In this document: piece after piece, positions 26,686 to 38,553 of the stretch
How the letters are laid out: every line of letters starts with the position of its first letter
Numbering within the stretch: position 1 is the first letter of the stretch
Assembly (NCBI GenBank): GCA_973895155.1
Contig: OZ316895.1
Location: forward strand, 19,654,001 to 19,718,000
Length of the DNA stretch: 64,000 nt
Source: Marsupella aquatica
Lineage: Eukaryota; Marchantiophyta
Reading direction: 5' to 3'
Program-made: the position numbers and the translations under genes
The notes under the pieces: model-generated
The model's input: the letters and a program-made list of their open reading frames with translations, nothing else
Told to the model about the DNA's origin: nothing
Database searches by the model: none

Positions 26686-29028
26686 TTAATTTGACAGAGA
26701 GGCACCAAACCCGTGTCCGACAATGTCCTCTACGAGCCTATCGGACATCCTTTTTGTTTGCTGGAAATGGCGCATGTTAAGAATGGGCTCGCACCCAAGC
26801 TCTGCTACGTTCTGCCCTGCGATGAGCGTTTCGAATTTCCGAGGCTCGTGTGCCAAAAGCAGACTCTCCCCGGGTGTACCCACAAGACGGCAAACTCGAA
26901 GCAAACGATCAAGTCGATTCATCTTCATGAAAACGCAAGAAGCACACCCTCCGTTCACTGAACAGCCTTCACCTGAAGTTACCCCCGGCACAATTTGCAT
27001 CCCCGAGGTTTGAAGGACTGACAATGCTGGTGCTCCTGCTGATGACAATGATGATGGAGAATCCAAAGCTGTGACTGCATCGGAAGAAACTGGGAAAATT
27101 ATCTCCACTCCAACGTTTGCTGCGTCGGCACCCTTCTTCAGTCTGTCATTCACAAGGAGCTTACGAACAGCCTCAACAATGGAGGTAATCATGCCTGCTT
27201 CAGTCCCCAAGACAAATCTCGGTGCTACATTAACCCCTCTGTCCAAAACCTCCTGCACCTTGAGAATGATGAAATCCAAAATATTTTGCGTAGATCCTAC
27301 CGCACCCCTTCCTTGAGCTCGAGCATCCATAGCCAAGGTAAACATTTCCCCGGGAACCTCCAGATGGGCCGTCTGAAAAGCATCTGTATAATTTTCTCTC
27401 AGCTTATCCACCACTTCTTTTCCAAAGAGATCGTGCACAATGCATGTCCCGTTCTGGTAGAAGTGGAGATGAGCCAGCACGTCTGCAACGGAATTCCGAT
27501 TGTGGGCCGGATGGACCTTGGCGATCTCGTCATCGGTCATGCTCATCAGCTGGACCAGAATTTCAGCCAAATTGGCTCCCATGTAGGAATCGGGACCATA
27601 CCAAACCGTCAAATCTGGAACCTGAGCAAAAGCCTGGAGAATCGTCTGCAGAACATTGGAGGATGTGCATGTAATGGTGGGAACAAGTGCCTGAGCTTGA
27701 GCCTTCGTTTCTAAGGCTGTGTTTATGTAGATGACGTGGAGGGATTTCGGAGTACTTGCTGCTTCGTGAAGGTACTCGAGGTAACCCGCACTCTGTGCAG
27801 CCTCTGCTAAGGAGCAACCGATGTCGTCGCTCGACATCCGATATACCCTGACCTGCTGGTGGCCATACTTGTCCAGAATCGCACGAACGTTTTCAGACAT
27901 GAAATCTACTCCGAGCACGGCCACGTGTTTGCATCCGGCATCCGCCATTTTCACAGCGTGCTCTGCCATTACCAAAGAGTCGGATATATGGATGTGTGGC
28001 CACTCCTTCTTCGCGGCTACGAGCACACCTTGCACCTGTGGATCCATGTAAAAATGCGCCACGACTCCGATGTTCTTTTCTTTCAATACGTCGACGAGTT
28101 CACGAACCGCCGTTGCATCAGGGGTCAGGTATTGGACCTGAGCTTCGGCGAAGGCACCCTGCGCTGTGATGTCATCGGCTGTGATAATCAAGGAAGGAAA
28201 CGGAACAAACCTCTTCTCGGATGACTTCATATCTAGGAGAGACTTGACGCGTTTCTGCATGGATGTGATAAGAGTGTACCATGTCGTCGATTTTGAAAAC
28301 TCCTCGACCATGACGCCGATTTCTTCTCCTGTGACTGACAGCAAATCCTCAAAATTAGCTCCATTGAGCGAATTCACCAGCACAGCGCAAATCCCTCGAG
28401 TTAATTCAGCATCGCTGTCGGCTCGGAAGAAGACCTTCCCATCTTCCAGCAGCTCGGCCGTGAGCCAAACCTGTGCTGTGCAGCCCGGGATGCGATTAGT
28501 GTTAACTTTTTCCGATTCAGGCAAGCGAGCCAAATGCGTTGCATACTTCATGATTTCCTTCAACTTATCCCTGGGAGATGATCCAGGCCCTAATCCGTTC
28601 ACATCCCTTATTACCCGTTCCACGTTGCTCCACAGAGAACTCCGTCCCGACACTTTCGCGTTATCTGTCCCATAAGAAATCGTTGTGCCCGTGCTGCTAG
28701 TCGCCTCAGATAACTCGCTCTGCCAACTCGATGCGGATATCCGCCTCGACCGCAGATTCACATTCCCGAATTTCCCTGGATTCCCCCTCGTCTGATCTTT
28801 GAGCTCATGATATTCCAACGATGTCAGGTGCTTCATCCACTTGGGCACACTGTGACATGTCAAAGAAGACTTGGCCCCGAAGAACTGTGAAGCTGGGAGC
28901 AAATTTTTGTTCGTAGACGCTGGCGGGAAGCATAGCTTAGTTCCCCTCGCCACCATAGTGGCGACAGAGAAGATCGACATGTCCACGGAATTCACACAAG
29001 AACTGCTCTCCGCAGCTCCTGGGTTCAC
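26686..29028 (-). CDS. Plastid quinolinate synthase with N-terminal SufE domain (NadA-SufE)
   Basis: This 780-aa protein condenses iminoaspartate with dihydroxyacetone phosphate to make quinolinate in plastid de novo NAD synthesis. Residues 1 to ~135 are Ser-rich and transit-peptide-like. A SufE domain (~140-270), which stimulates cysteine desulfurase, includes NRIPGCTAQVW with its catalytic-type Cys183. A NadA domain (~295-760) includes VVAHFYMDPQVQ and the likely iron-sulfur ligands Cys454 (TITCTSSN), Cys529 (NGTCIVHDLFG) and Cys698 in GCASCVFMKMN, plus GTEAGM. This fusion is the known plant form (Arabidopsis QS/OLD5). The gene is a single long exon and appears intact. The first Met is used because the family needs a transit peptide; Met17 and Met25 are alternatives. 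Confidence 0.96.
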   Translation of the reverse strand: MNPGAAESSSCVNSVDMSIFSVATMVARGTKLCFPPASTNKNLLPASQFFGAKSSLTCHSVPKWMKHLTSLEYHELKDQTRGNPGKFGNVNLRSRRISASSWQSELSEATSSTGTTISYGTDNAKVSGRSSLWSNVERVIRDVNGLGPGSSPRDKLKEIMKYATHLARLPESEKVNTNRIPGCTAQVWLTAELLEDGKVFFRADSDAELTRGICAVLVNSLNGANFEDLLSVTGEEIGVMVEEFSKSTTWYTLITSMQKRVKSLLDMKSSEKRFVPFPSLIITADDITAQGAFAEAQVQYLTPDATAVRELVDVLKEKNIGVVAHFYMDPQVQGVLVAAKKEWPHIHISDSLVMAEHAVKMADAGCKHVAVLGVDFMSENVRAILDKYGHQQVRVYRMSSDDIGCSLAEAAQSAGYLEYLHEAASTPKSLHVIYINTALETKAQAQALVPTITCTSSNVLQTILQAFAQVPDLTVWYGPDSYMGANLAEILVQLMSMTDDEIAKVHPAHNRNSVADVLAHLHFYQNGTCIVHDLFGKEVVDKLRENYTDAFQTAHLEVPGEMFTLAMDARAQGRGAVGSTQNILDFIILKVQEVLDRGVNVAPRFVLGTEAGMITSIVEAVRKLLVNDRLKKGADAANVGVEIIFPVSSDAVTALDSPSSLSSAGAPALSVLQTSGMQIVPGVTSGEGCSVNGGCASCVFMKMNRLDRLLRVCRLVGTPGESLLLAHEPRKFETLIAGQNVAELGCEPILNMRHFQQTKRMSDRLVEDIVGHGFGASLSN

Positions 29029-32000
29029 TCCTTCTCACTTCACTTCACCACCTCTTAATCAGGCCGACCACCCAGTTTCTATGCGCTTTTAGGGGCTGCT
29101 ACGTGCACGGTTCGGGGTTCCTGAGCCTGATGATTTTAACTGATAGGATGCGTGTATACGAAGCTATTGGACCAAAGATTCTCGTTTGACCTTTCGGATT
29201 CGAGGAGATAACTGTTCCCAGGGATAACCTGTTCAAGTTTTTGATCGACTCAGATATCTTCTCGTTGGTATCTTCTCGTTGGTTGACTCTCTTCCTCTGT
29301 ACCTGCTACTTTTATGAGAAGGGGCGCCTGGTCTTTCCTTCTCACCAGGTGATCCAGGGCGGCGCTTTCTTTCCAGGGAATAGGGTTTGAAATAGTAGAC
29401 CCCGGTAGTCAGGAAAGACTTAATCGACGTAGTCTCTGGGTGAGTTTCGTGTTCAGGTGAATCAACTATCGAAACTTCCTTTAAACGACAGATTAGTTAG
29501 GGTGGTCCGTTTTGGTAGGACTACTAGTGTGGATCTCGGAGCCTCAGCGTGTGTAACAATAAGAAAATCATCATCAGCCGAAGCTTGAGAGAAATCCGCT
29601 ATGTTGTCATCATTGGCACCAGTCAGGCAACAAGACGGTCACTAGAAAAATGTATATTAAGCACGCACGTACAATAATCGACAAGGAATTCAGAAGTTCT
29701 AATATTCTCAAGAGGGGCGAAACCTCAGAGATAAAAGAGGCAGGATGTGCAGCCATAGTCTCAGATATCCAAGGAAGTTACACCGCATCAGTTCTCTAGC
29801 CTGGCAGGCGAAAACTCTCGGGCGGCCACTGCGAATGTTTGAGAAACAAGCCTAGAGTTTATCATCATGGACCATGGTAGCGGCTGTGAGGTGGTGCCAT
29901 TACAAATCAAAAGCAGGGGAAGACGGACGATACAGAAGTCGCTCAGCTCAGCGGGTGTATAATCATGTGGACCATGTTGAACACAGGACCACAATAATTT
30001 CTGTTGAGCTTGATATTTTGATGGTCATCATCGCGACGAAAGTTCAACAAACAGGGGCACCAGTCCTGGCTATACTTTCTATGGATAAAAACATGACAAA
30101 GAAACAGCAAACAACAGGAAAGACGACTTCGCTACGGGTATCATGAAACCGGCCGAAAAGTTTCGATGCAACCCACTCCCATCAGGACACGGAAACGAGG
30201 AAAAACCAAGATGCCTCCCACTACACGAAAGGGCACTGAGGTTCCAGTAGCATTGAAACGATCGACAGCAAAGATTCCGGAAAGGCAAGCAGCTTCGGAG
30301 ACGGTATTTCTAATGCGCATAACAATCCTCGAGCATCTCCACTACAAGCGGGCCGCGTCTACGTAAGGAAAAAGGGCGGAGAAAAGATCAGGCCGCTCTG
30401 CATCACCGACCTGGTCGACCATGCTCTTTATACAGAAAGGAGGCCATTGTCGAGGCCGAAAACGAACAAGGAGCATGATCGTCTCCGCCGCATCGCGAGA
30501 GACAAAAAGGAGACGACATGAACCGGAAGCGAAGTCAGTAGTCCCAACCCTAAACTACTGCCGACCCTAGAACCTGCGGCTTGGGTCCTAGGGCCGTGCA
30601 GCCGATGCTATGTGCCTTGTGCTCAATGAGCTACATACAAGATAACTTTTAACCTTACTTAACTCCCCTTTTGTCCCAGAAGCTAAAGGAGGACAGAATA
30701 ATCACTTTTTGCCCATCTTATTTTTATTTTTTTAGACATTAGTTATTAATTTTGATAACTTGGATTCACCATGTTTTACCTGTTACTTATAACATAGCAC
30801 GCACATGTACAAAACCCAACTAACACACATAAGAACTATCATTTCACTAGGGACTACATCCATGAGAATACACAAAGAGAGCTTTACTAAAATTTATACT
30901 TGTTAGCCATACCTAGTCTACACACGCTAAGCTCTCCATATTTCTCAATTGACTCCTCATAATGTGCCAAAGTTGAAGCTTATGCCCAGTCAACTATCTC
31001 ATTGTGAGTTTCAATCCTTCTTAGAAATAGGGAATGTCAAGTTCAGGAAGTGTAATAGACAATCTAAGTAGTCAATCGGTGGGGATGCTCTTAGGGATCA
31101 AATAGGCAGAGGGAAAATCACAATGCCTAAGTTGGGAGTTGACAAATCACAACAGCATATGAATGTTGTGTGCAGAAGAGTGCAAGATGGGAGGGTGCAC
31201 ACTGACATATTCTGGTTCCACATCTCTTTGATAGGCAAAACATCTGTACACAGGGCATCCCTGCTCACCCAAAAAGCCTACTGTAGATAAACTTGTCCAA
31301 TAATTAACATAGTGATGACCTGGCTGCAACAGAAATCCTGCAAAAGAAGTGAACATTTATACCAAATAACCAGTTTATATAATACAAAGATGCTTTGTGA
31401 GTAGAAAAAACAATGCTTCAAAACAGTCTGTTCAAGCATCTTGTCAAACACTGTGGTTTAAAGTCATGTAGTAGTGTGTGAAGGAAGAAGAAAATGCTAA
31501 AATGCCAATGTTTTTTGCTATTTCCTATTTCGCATTGGTGAAACTTTTATATTTTGAGTCACATCATGATGCCTATACTATCCCAATGTCGTGGGTCGTG
31601 CACCTAGGTCATCACTAAAGAAGTTTGTTTGCACAAAAACTGTCATCATGGAGGGTTTGTCCTTGTTGAAAGTGTTGTCCTTGTTAACATGTTGTTGTTT
31701 GGTGTGGATGGTTGCAAGGTAAGAGTATGGGTAATCAAATATTACAAATGACTGCAAATTGAAAACAAATGGGTAAAAGGCGTACCTGGGTAGGTGAGAA
31801 TTGTGGAGTTGGAGTGGGAGCCAAAGTAAGGCTAATTTAGAGAAAATGACAGGTCTGACAAAGGTGGTAGGCAGAACAAGTTGCCCTTTTTCTTCCCCCC
31901 TCCTCTCACCCCTTTCTTTCTTAGCACCCCCCCCCCCCCCCACACACACAACTCCTCACATGACAAAATAAAACATGACAATTTGATGACTCAAGATGTT

Positions 32001-32135
32001 GCCTATGTGCAAAGTGTTGGTTGACCCAAAAGATTATGGGCAAAAAATACCAGTTACCAATTGTGTTGCAAAGACAAATAGCCCTTGTCCAAGCAAGGTA
32101 AAAAAATCTATCTAAGCAAAAAAGTATTTAAAAAT
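29029..32135. other. Intergenic, upstream of quinolinate synthase
   Basis: The first few hundred bases should hold the promoter of the minus-strand quinolinate synthase. A direct repeat tatcttctcgttgg lies near 29.27 kb. No coding sequence is supported. A diverged LTR relic is listed at 30840-30970, and a 15-base C run followed by a CA repeat lies near 31.93 kb. Confidence 0.4.
30840..30970 (-). mobile_element. Diverged LTR fragment of the 13.9/15.0-kb family
   Basis: Read on the minus strand it shares an ordered series of blocks with the two solo LTRs: ttgaga-x-ata, ggagagctt, ggtatgg and taaagctct, then tgtgt...ctcatg. Spacing is similar but many substitutions are present, so it is an older copy. 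I could not define its ends. Confidence 0.5.
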
Positions 32136-32376
32136 CACTAGCCCCGACTACCCATTCTTTGAACCTGAATAGCGGGGAGTACAATAAAAATGTCACCAAA
32201 ATATGTTCCTTGTCCACATTCTTTGAAGGTTAATGAAATGATAAAACAAACATCATGCATGTGAACATTTTAATAATCATATACAACATACTCTTTTCTA
32301 TGCACATCCCTCTTTCTATGCACATATGTTATGGTGGGCCATACAGTACATTTTTTTAATGTAAATAGAAATCATG
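32136..32376 (-). repeat. Dispersed repeat, copy B (empty site for the 13.9-kb LTR)
   Basis: This is the reverse-complement match of 13836-14428 without the solo LTR. The single ccctc at 32308-32312 corresponds to the duplicated gaggg of copy A. Confidence 0.8.
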
Positions 32377-33956
32377 ACAAAAAGCATGCATATTATCATT
32401 TGACATATAGCATACTCATCATGAATTTTCCCATCCACATGATAAGCCATGGAGTTACTGCCTAGAGGCTTCACTCTAGAAGCCTAGGCCCCAACTCTAG
32501 TTTGTATTTGATGTCTTATAAGTAAAATGCAAACTAATAATATGAAGCCCCAAGGGAAGGGAGAAGTGTAGTTTGCTGCATTCCAGGATCTCCAGGGTGG
32601 AGAATCTGTGGTGGTGGTGTTGGGCTCTCTGGTCTGACTAGGGTTGGTTTTTTCTGGGGTCACTGGCCCGCGTGTTGGGTCCTTTTGTTTCCTTCTGGGT
32701 GGCTTTTGTTCACATGAATGTTATTGATGGGCCCTGTGCTCCCCCTTTTTTCAAAAAAATAAAAATATGAAGCCCAAGATGCAAACGAGTAATATGAAGC
32801 CTAGATGGGCTGGGGGATTGATAACATGCTGCCTCACTTTACTCCCAAAATTCACACTGGTCTTTGGCAAGACGCCCCAAGTTATTTTTGTATGCACCCA
32901 AGTTATTTTTGTATGCACAATAACCAACTATTAAATGAAAGGTGGAATCTTTCAGCCACAAATGATCCCTTTCCCCAAAAAAAAATGATGAGAAATCCAC
33001 TGAAGTTGGGAGAGGGTTGTGCTATGCCCCGGTCCCCCAAAGTGGAAGATGATGAGTAATCCACCTCACCACGAAACACAGCAACATAGGGAGGGTAGTG
33101 CAATAATTCATCTTGACCTCATGAATTTGCTCCCCACCAAAAGAAAGAGAAACCAAAACATCCTCGCCCTTTCTTTTGATTTTCCCCCCACTTGCAAAAG
33201 TAAACTCTCACCTTATTAAAAGTTTTGTTGATTTGACAATCTCTTTCTGCCCTTTCAACTAGTAGGTTCTATGAGCTGGCTTGTGAATTTGAAACAAGTG
33301 CATTCAATGCCTTGTGAAGCTAAAGTATGCTGCGTTCCTGCTCTTGTTGATTCTATGTGACTCATGGATTTACAACCAGTTCGGTAGCAGTAGTCGTAGA
33401 GACTGTAAACTTTTTGGAAGAGACTTTACTGCACCATTCTTAAACAAGCTTACTCATTATAGGGACTGATTACTTTGGAAAAGATTCTGCTGCGAATTTG
33501 TTGCAGGAATGTCTTTCCTCCTGAAAATAGTGGATCCTAATCCACTATGGGTGTTCGTGGTGTAACTCTTATTGTTTCCTAAGCTATTAAACAAATCCAC
33601 CAATTATAAATCACCCAGCCCACATAATAGTAAAAATTGCATCTCGAACGTGGCTCTGACATCTTGTCGTCGTTCACGTCAATTTGGATGTGGTTGGGGC
33701 GGCTGTTTAGCGATGTTATCGGTAGTATGAGCGTGGAACTTGACAACCCACATAAAGCGCTCAATAGTAATGAACGAGTGGGCGACTGAAAACAATTTTA
33801 TAGGCAAATTCAATATGCCATGCTCAATCACATAATCGAAAATGGACGTATTATGTACAAAGAAGTAGACTACCACCCTCATCTGAACTTGCCAGCCAAA
33901 GCAGCGAATAGCACGCAATCCTCGTTGTAGTCTTCAGTGCTTCGGTAACTCCTGGA
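32377..33956. other. Intergenic, downstream of the DUF2045 gene
   Basis: No gene is supported. A 21-bp exact tandem duplication (32876-32896 and 32897-32917, unit starting cccaagttatttttg) is present. The right end may contain the 3' UTR, or a last exon, of the DUF2045 gene. Confidence 0.4.
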
Positions 33957-36900
33957 TCAAAGATTTTCATTGTCAGATTTGGGGGCCATTTTAATCGCGG
34001 AAATAAGCTGTTTTGAGATAGAGATTGCCCCGCCTTCTTGCATTATCCCAAGAAACAAATTAACAAGGAAAACAACCCAGGTAAGATCGACCTGCTGGTA
34101 TATATAACTTGCCATCAATACCTTAAAGAGGAGGTCCCGTGCTACAGTATCCCAGGGTAAGGACAGTGACATGAGACAGCACCGAAGAGGATGCAACCCT
34201 TCATCGACTTTTTGATCTGCTGCGGCAGCAGCAACATTTCTCGCCACAGTCGAAGCAGCAAAAGCAGCTCTGTGCAATATTGTTCCGAGTCCGAGTTTTT
34301 GTCCAGGCTGGGTAGGAGAAGGTGGATTTCTGTTGTTCTGATTTGATTTAGCAAGATCTGCAAGTACAAAGTGGATTTAGGCAATTACTTCTTGGTCCTC
34401 GATGGAAATAGTCAGAATTCTCGCGGAGACCGGTGTTTTATTTTGTTCTAACACAGCAACCAATACTAGGCTCACTGTCCTAACCGAATCCTTCCAAATG
34501 AGCAAATTTATACCGATCTTTCAACGCCGGCAGGTAGTTAGAAGGAGAGTTGAGATTCATGGTATGTCCGATCTCTCGTTTGAGCCTTTGAAGTGTTGCG
34601 GAACCACATTCCCATGGCGAGAAGGCTCAAATATTTCAGCTCGATATCATAAATCATTGTCTACGAACCTTAACAGCAGACATTAGGACAACAAATAGCC
34701 TTTCATAATTAAATTTGTGGCACTAATTTGAATAACCACGAGGCTCAGCTAGATATGGAGGACACGTACGAGCATCACTTCACCTTTAACTGCCTGCACT
34801 TTCCAAACATTGAAGCGGGGCCAGAAGCCAAGAGAGCATGAGGGTTGTAACAATACCTGGAACAGCTGAGACAGCAACTTCAACTTCACCACGTCCACCG
34901 GGACCTCGCATTATGAGCTTCTCTGATTTCAAATTAGGTCCGATATGGAATATGTCTTCAAAAGTTTGTCTCCTACCTCCTGCACACCCAATAGAGCTAC
35001 TTGTCATTGCCCCCATCTACAGACATTCATCACATTTATTGCTCAAACTAACATAACCAGGCCTGCGACTAAAGAGGGCTTTGGTCACAATAGACTGAAC
35101 GAATCTGTTCTCTTTCTTTCTCGGCTACCATGCCAACTGTTCACCTTTACTCATGTTGTACTTTGTACTGTCTCAGTTCTGTATATTGGCTGTAGAATCC
35201 ATAGAATCTGGAGGTGAATTTCTAAAATTCCCTACCCGCAGATAAAGATTACAGTTCTCACATCCCAACACTACTACTTCAATTGGTTCAGTCAATTATC
35301 CAAAATTCGTCTGCACTTGAGGATCAGATCTCGGACAGAAACGTCCACCTAAAATATTGGCGCCAACTAATATTGTTTGTCTACCTTGGCTCAACATAGG
35401 GCTCCAACATGTCGTAAACAGCTCTGGCTACTCACCGGTAAATGCGGTGCGCACCATATCATAGTTCACGAAGCCTGAGAACAACGTCACCTAAAAGCAA
35501 CTTGATTAGTCGGTCAACTGGGTGGACGAATTTAGAGATGAAAATTTGGACCAAAAAACATTGCGCACTTGCTGGTCATCTCCGCAGACGTTTCAAAAAC
35601 AAGTTTTCTAAACGTAACATGGGCAGGACGTCAAACATTCCGCAGTACAGAAAAAAGTCTACAAATGTAACATCGAGCCTACCCTGGGCGTTGAAGTCCC
35701 CTGAGGTGCCTCTCCAAGCATTCGAGCTTCTCGGCTGGTTCTTGCACCTGCTGGGTCCACATCAACCTCCATAGGAAATGCAGCACCTCCACAGGCATTT
35801 AAAAGGACACAGTAGCAATGATCAACATCCGTCAACACCTGCCAAGTTCCAAATCCCCACTCTCAATCACTGTCCAGCGTCAGGTATTTGATCAAAAACC
35901 TCAAAGAGAACACAGGCACTGTGTTGAGATTCAATCCAAAAGCATTGAAGACGGTCATAAGTGAGGCATTACCACTTCGTTAAAAGTGTCGTCAAAATCA
36001 TCCACAACAAAGCATATATCAGGATATGCTGCCACCGTTTCAGTTGCCTGCTTATCACAAAATCTCATGTAGTCAGATTCGTCTTGCAAAGAACAAATCT
36101 AAACTAGAGTGGACTCGTATTTCTTTCCATAGTGCCACTCAAAAGAGCAGACTTGTAAGATGAGGAGAGATTCGAAAACTCTGCCAACGCTAAGCTAGAT
36201 CAATGTTATTGAATAGTTCAGTATGCATGGAAATTTCTACAATGATCATAATCCATACCTTTGAATCTGGCTGGAAATTAGTGCGACTGGGCGATGCGTA
36301 AACAGTCTTGGTTACCTGCATCAATTTTATAACTACTTCTGAGATTAAGATTGGCAATCCTTCAGGACCACTAAGTTGAACGCGAACGATACAAAATGAC
36401 GCCCATGGCTAAAGGCATAGACAGAGAATTGAGTCCTTTCGTGGGTGACAAAAAAGAACACTACAAATCTTCAAAAAGTATTGCTCATCAATCACCAGCT
36501 CTTTCAGCAATATCACGGGGGAGCACCTTATACACAGGTGTTAAGGAAGTCCCAGAGGACATGTGATGTTGCTGCAGAGATTCTCGACTGCATGATGACA
36601 AAATTACGAGGAATCAGTAAGCACGTCTTTCGTTTAGTATGTTAGCTTTCAAAGACTAGAGCATAGAGTTGGAAAAGTCGTCCATGAAAGACAAGGGAAG
36701 AGTATTATGGTATGCCTGCAAATGGCGATAGTCAAGGAGAAGGACGTGTGGGCAATTAGATTCAAGTAAAACGATCTGCACCAATCCACCTCCCTGGCAC
36801 TGCTTGCAATAATTTTCTCAAGCTGCAAATCGACATACAAATCTTTACACTTAGTTAACAGTGATTATGAGCGTGCATGCAATATTTTGACTAATCACTC

Positions 36901-37765
36901 AAAAATCTAACACCTCCATTTCTTCTAATCCTCATAACAGCCGATTGAAGAGCTGACATTGCAAACGACTAGAAAGGTACGGAAAGCAACGCACCTCAGG
37001 AGCCCACCTGCGGACAAAGAAGGGTTCGATGAGAGAATCATCTGACTCGTTGGACCTTCCATTTCCATGCTGTGTATCCTGTAGGCCGATCCTTGATAAG
37101 AGAAGGACTCATTGGCACAACGTTCAGATCAACTATGTCCAAGCATCAATTACCTTCGTTCTGTCATCCTGACCGTGTGGGACGAGCTCAAATTGAGGGT
37201 GACTGATAAGCAAGAACAATGTAGTTTTACAGTTTTGAAACTACACCCTTTCAGTCTTCAAGGGGATGTTCAATATATGGCCCAGACATGATTTTCAATG
37301 AATTGAATTCTATCTATCTGGAGCAACAAGTCAAGTGCACAGATTCAAGTTTCCAATACTTCGAACAGCTGATTAGGTTTAGAGGTGGAGGCAGAAACCT
37401 CCAGGCGGACAAAGAACATCAAATCATCATCTTGGTCAGACTTTTCAGATTTGATGTCCACCATGCCCCTCACAAAGAACATGTCCAATAGTTCCTGCCA
37501 AAATTGCGAGTCTAGCTCTGGGTCTGCTCCAAGTGCATAGTTATTAGAATTCGCTTTAGTATTCCATATCGCATCAGAATGTTTTCTCACGATGGTCAGG
37601 AGCTCCCCCCTGCACAACTCACAACACAGCTCCAATAAGAATACAATGGGAATTACTTAAAATGTATCAATGAGATCCATGACCTCAAACAAGCAACCTC
37701 AGGCACATTATTACAGAAGGATAAGTACAGGGAAGATTAATGTACCTGCTGGGTGTTTTCTTCAT
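33957..37765 (-). CDS. KIAA0930 homolog (DUF2045 family)
   Basis: Twelve exons fit in phase: 37765-37746, 37609-37399, 37186-37154, 37078-36995, 36822-36716, 36587-36527, 36315-36259, 36047-35973, 35838-35683, 35490-35436, 34979-34857 and 34357-33957. They total 1383 nt (460 aa). Motifs in order match what I recall of human KIAA0930: DDDLMFFVR, EVDWCRSFYLNLI, VYASPSRTNF, AYPDICFVVDDFDDTF, GFVNYDMVRTAF, LIMRGPGGRGEVEVAVS and a final LHPLRCCLMSLSLPWDT. No biochemical function is established that I can name. The intron after 36716 has a GC donor. The C-terminus is uncertain: a donor at AAG|gtattg (near 34.12 kb) could splice to a further exon and replace the last ~55 hydrophobic residues. Confidence 0.78.
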
Positions 37766-38553
37766 GGCGCCGGGTATTTCAGACCTTGAAAGTCCCCTGC
37801 AAGGCGAAATTCACACGGGACTGGCAAGGAATCAAATCCAAGCGCTCGTATTCATAATTTATCTGATTTCAAGTTCATTGACTGACTAAAAGATTCGCTG
37901 AAACAAAATCTACAATTCTTACAGCTTGTTTGTGAGCTTGAATACTTTTACAAAGGATTTTTCTTCCTACATTGTAGGAGATGCTCACAAAACAATTCAA
38001 AGTCTGAGCAAAAGCACATAATCTTCTCTTACCAGAGAGCTTTACGCGATCCCCTTCACCTCAAAGAGTCTTGACCTAAAGAACATTCTCTCAAATTCTA
38101 GTCTCTCTCCTCCGAGAAAAGCGAGAGCTCCTCAAACCCCACACGACACCACCCATCCAGTCTTACTCTCCTGTTGTGATCTCCACCTTCACTGCACGTG
38201 TCTCCGTTCCTGACGAGGCCATCATTGACAACGAGCTCAAACGCAGATGAACTCTAACTTCCCAGCTCTAACCGATTCTCGAGTCCAATTCTTTCCTCCG
38301 ATATCCATGTGAGGCCGGCTTGGCCTCCTGATTCCTCCGTTCCCTTCCAGACAAACAGAGTGGAGGACAATCTTTTACTCTGTTCCGTGAAGTTCGAGAT
38401 CAGCTCGAGAGCTCCTCCAACTTTGTGACCTCTTTTCTCCACGGACGGACACGTCCGGCAAAGGCTGGTCCCGTGAAACCAAACGACCAGCTCCGAAATC
38501 AGTTCGTTTGAAAGTTTAGGGTCTACCTTCGGTCCCACGGCCCCGATCACAAG
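37766..38553. other. 5' leader and promoter region of the DUF2045 gene
   Basis: The start ATG is at 37765-37763. A 98-codon open frame at 38254-38550 (-) has no detectable relation to the family and is probably leader or promoter sequence. No TATA box is convincing. Confidence 0.4.

Noticed and set aside
27859-28675. Plus-strand frames of 121-169 codons
   Set aside because: They are antisense to the conserved NadA-SufE frame and have no protein signature.
34500-34690. An extra exon in the DUF2045 gene
   Set aside because: An open stretch is present, but exon 34979-34857 joins 34357-33957 directly in phase, and no donor in the stretch restores the frame.
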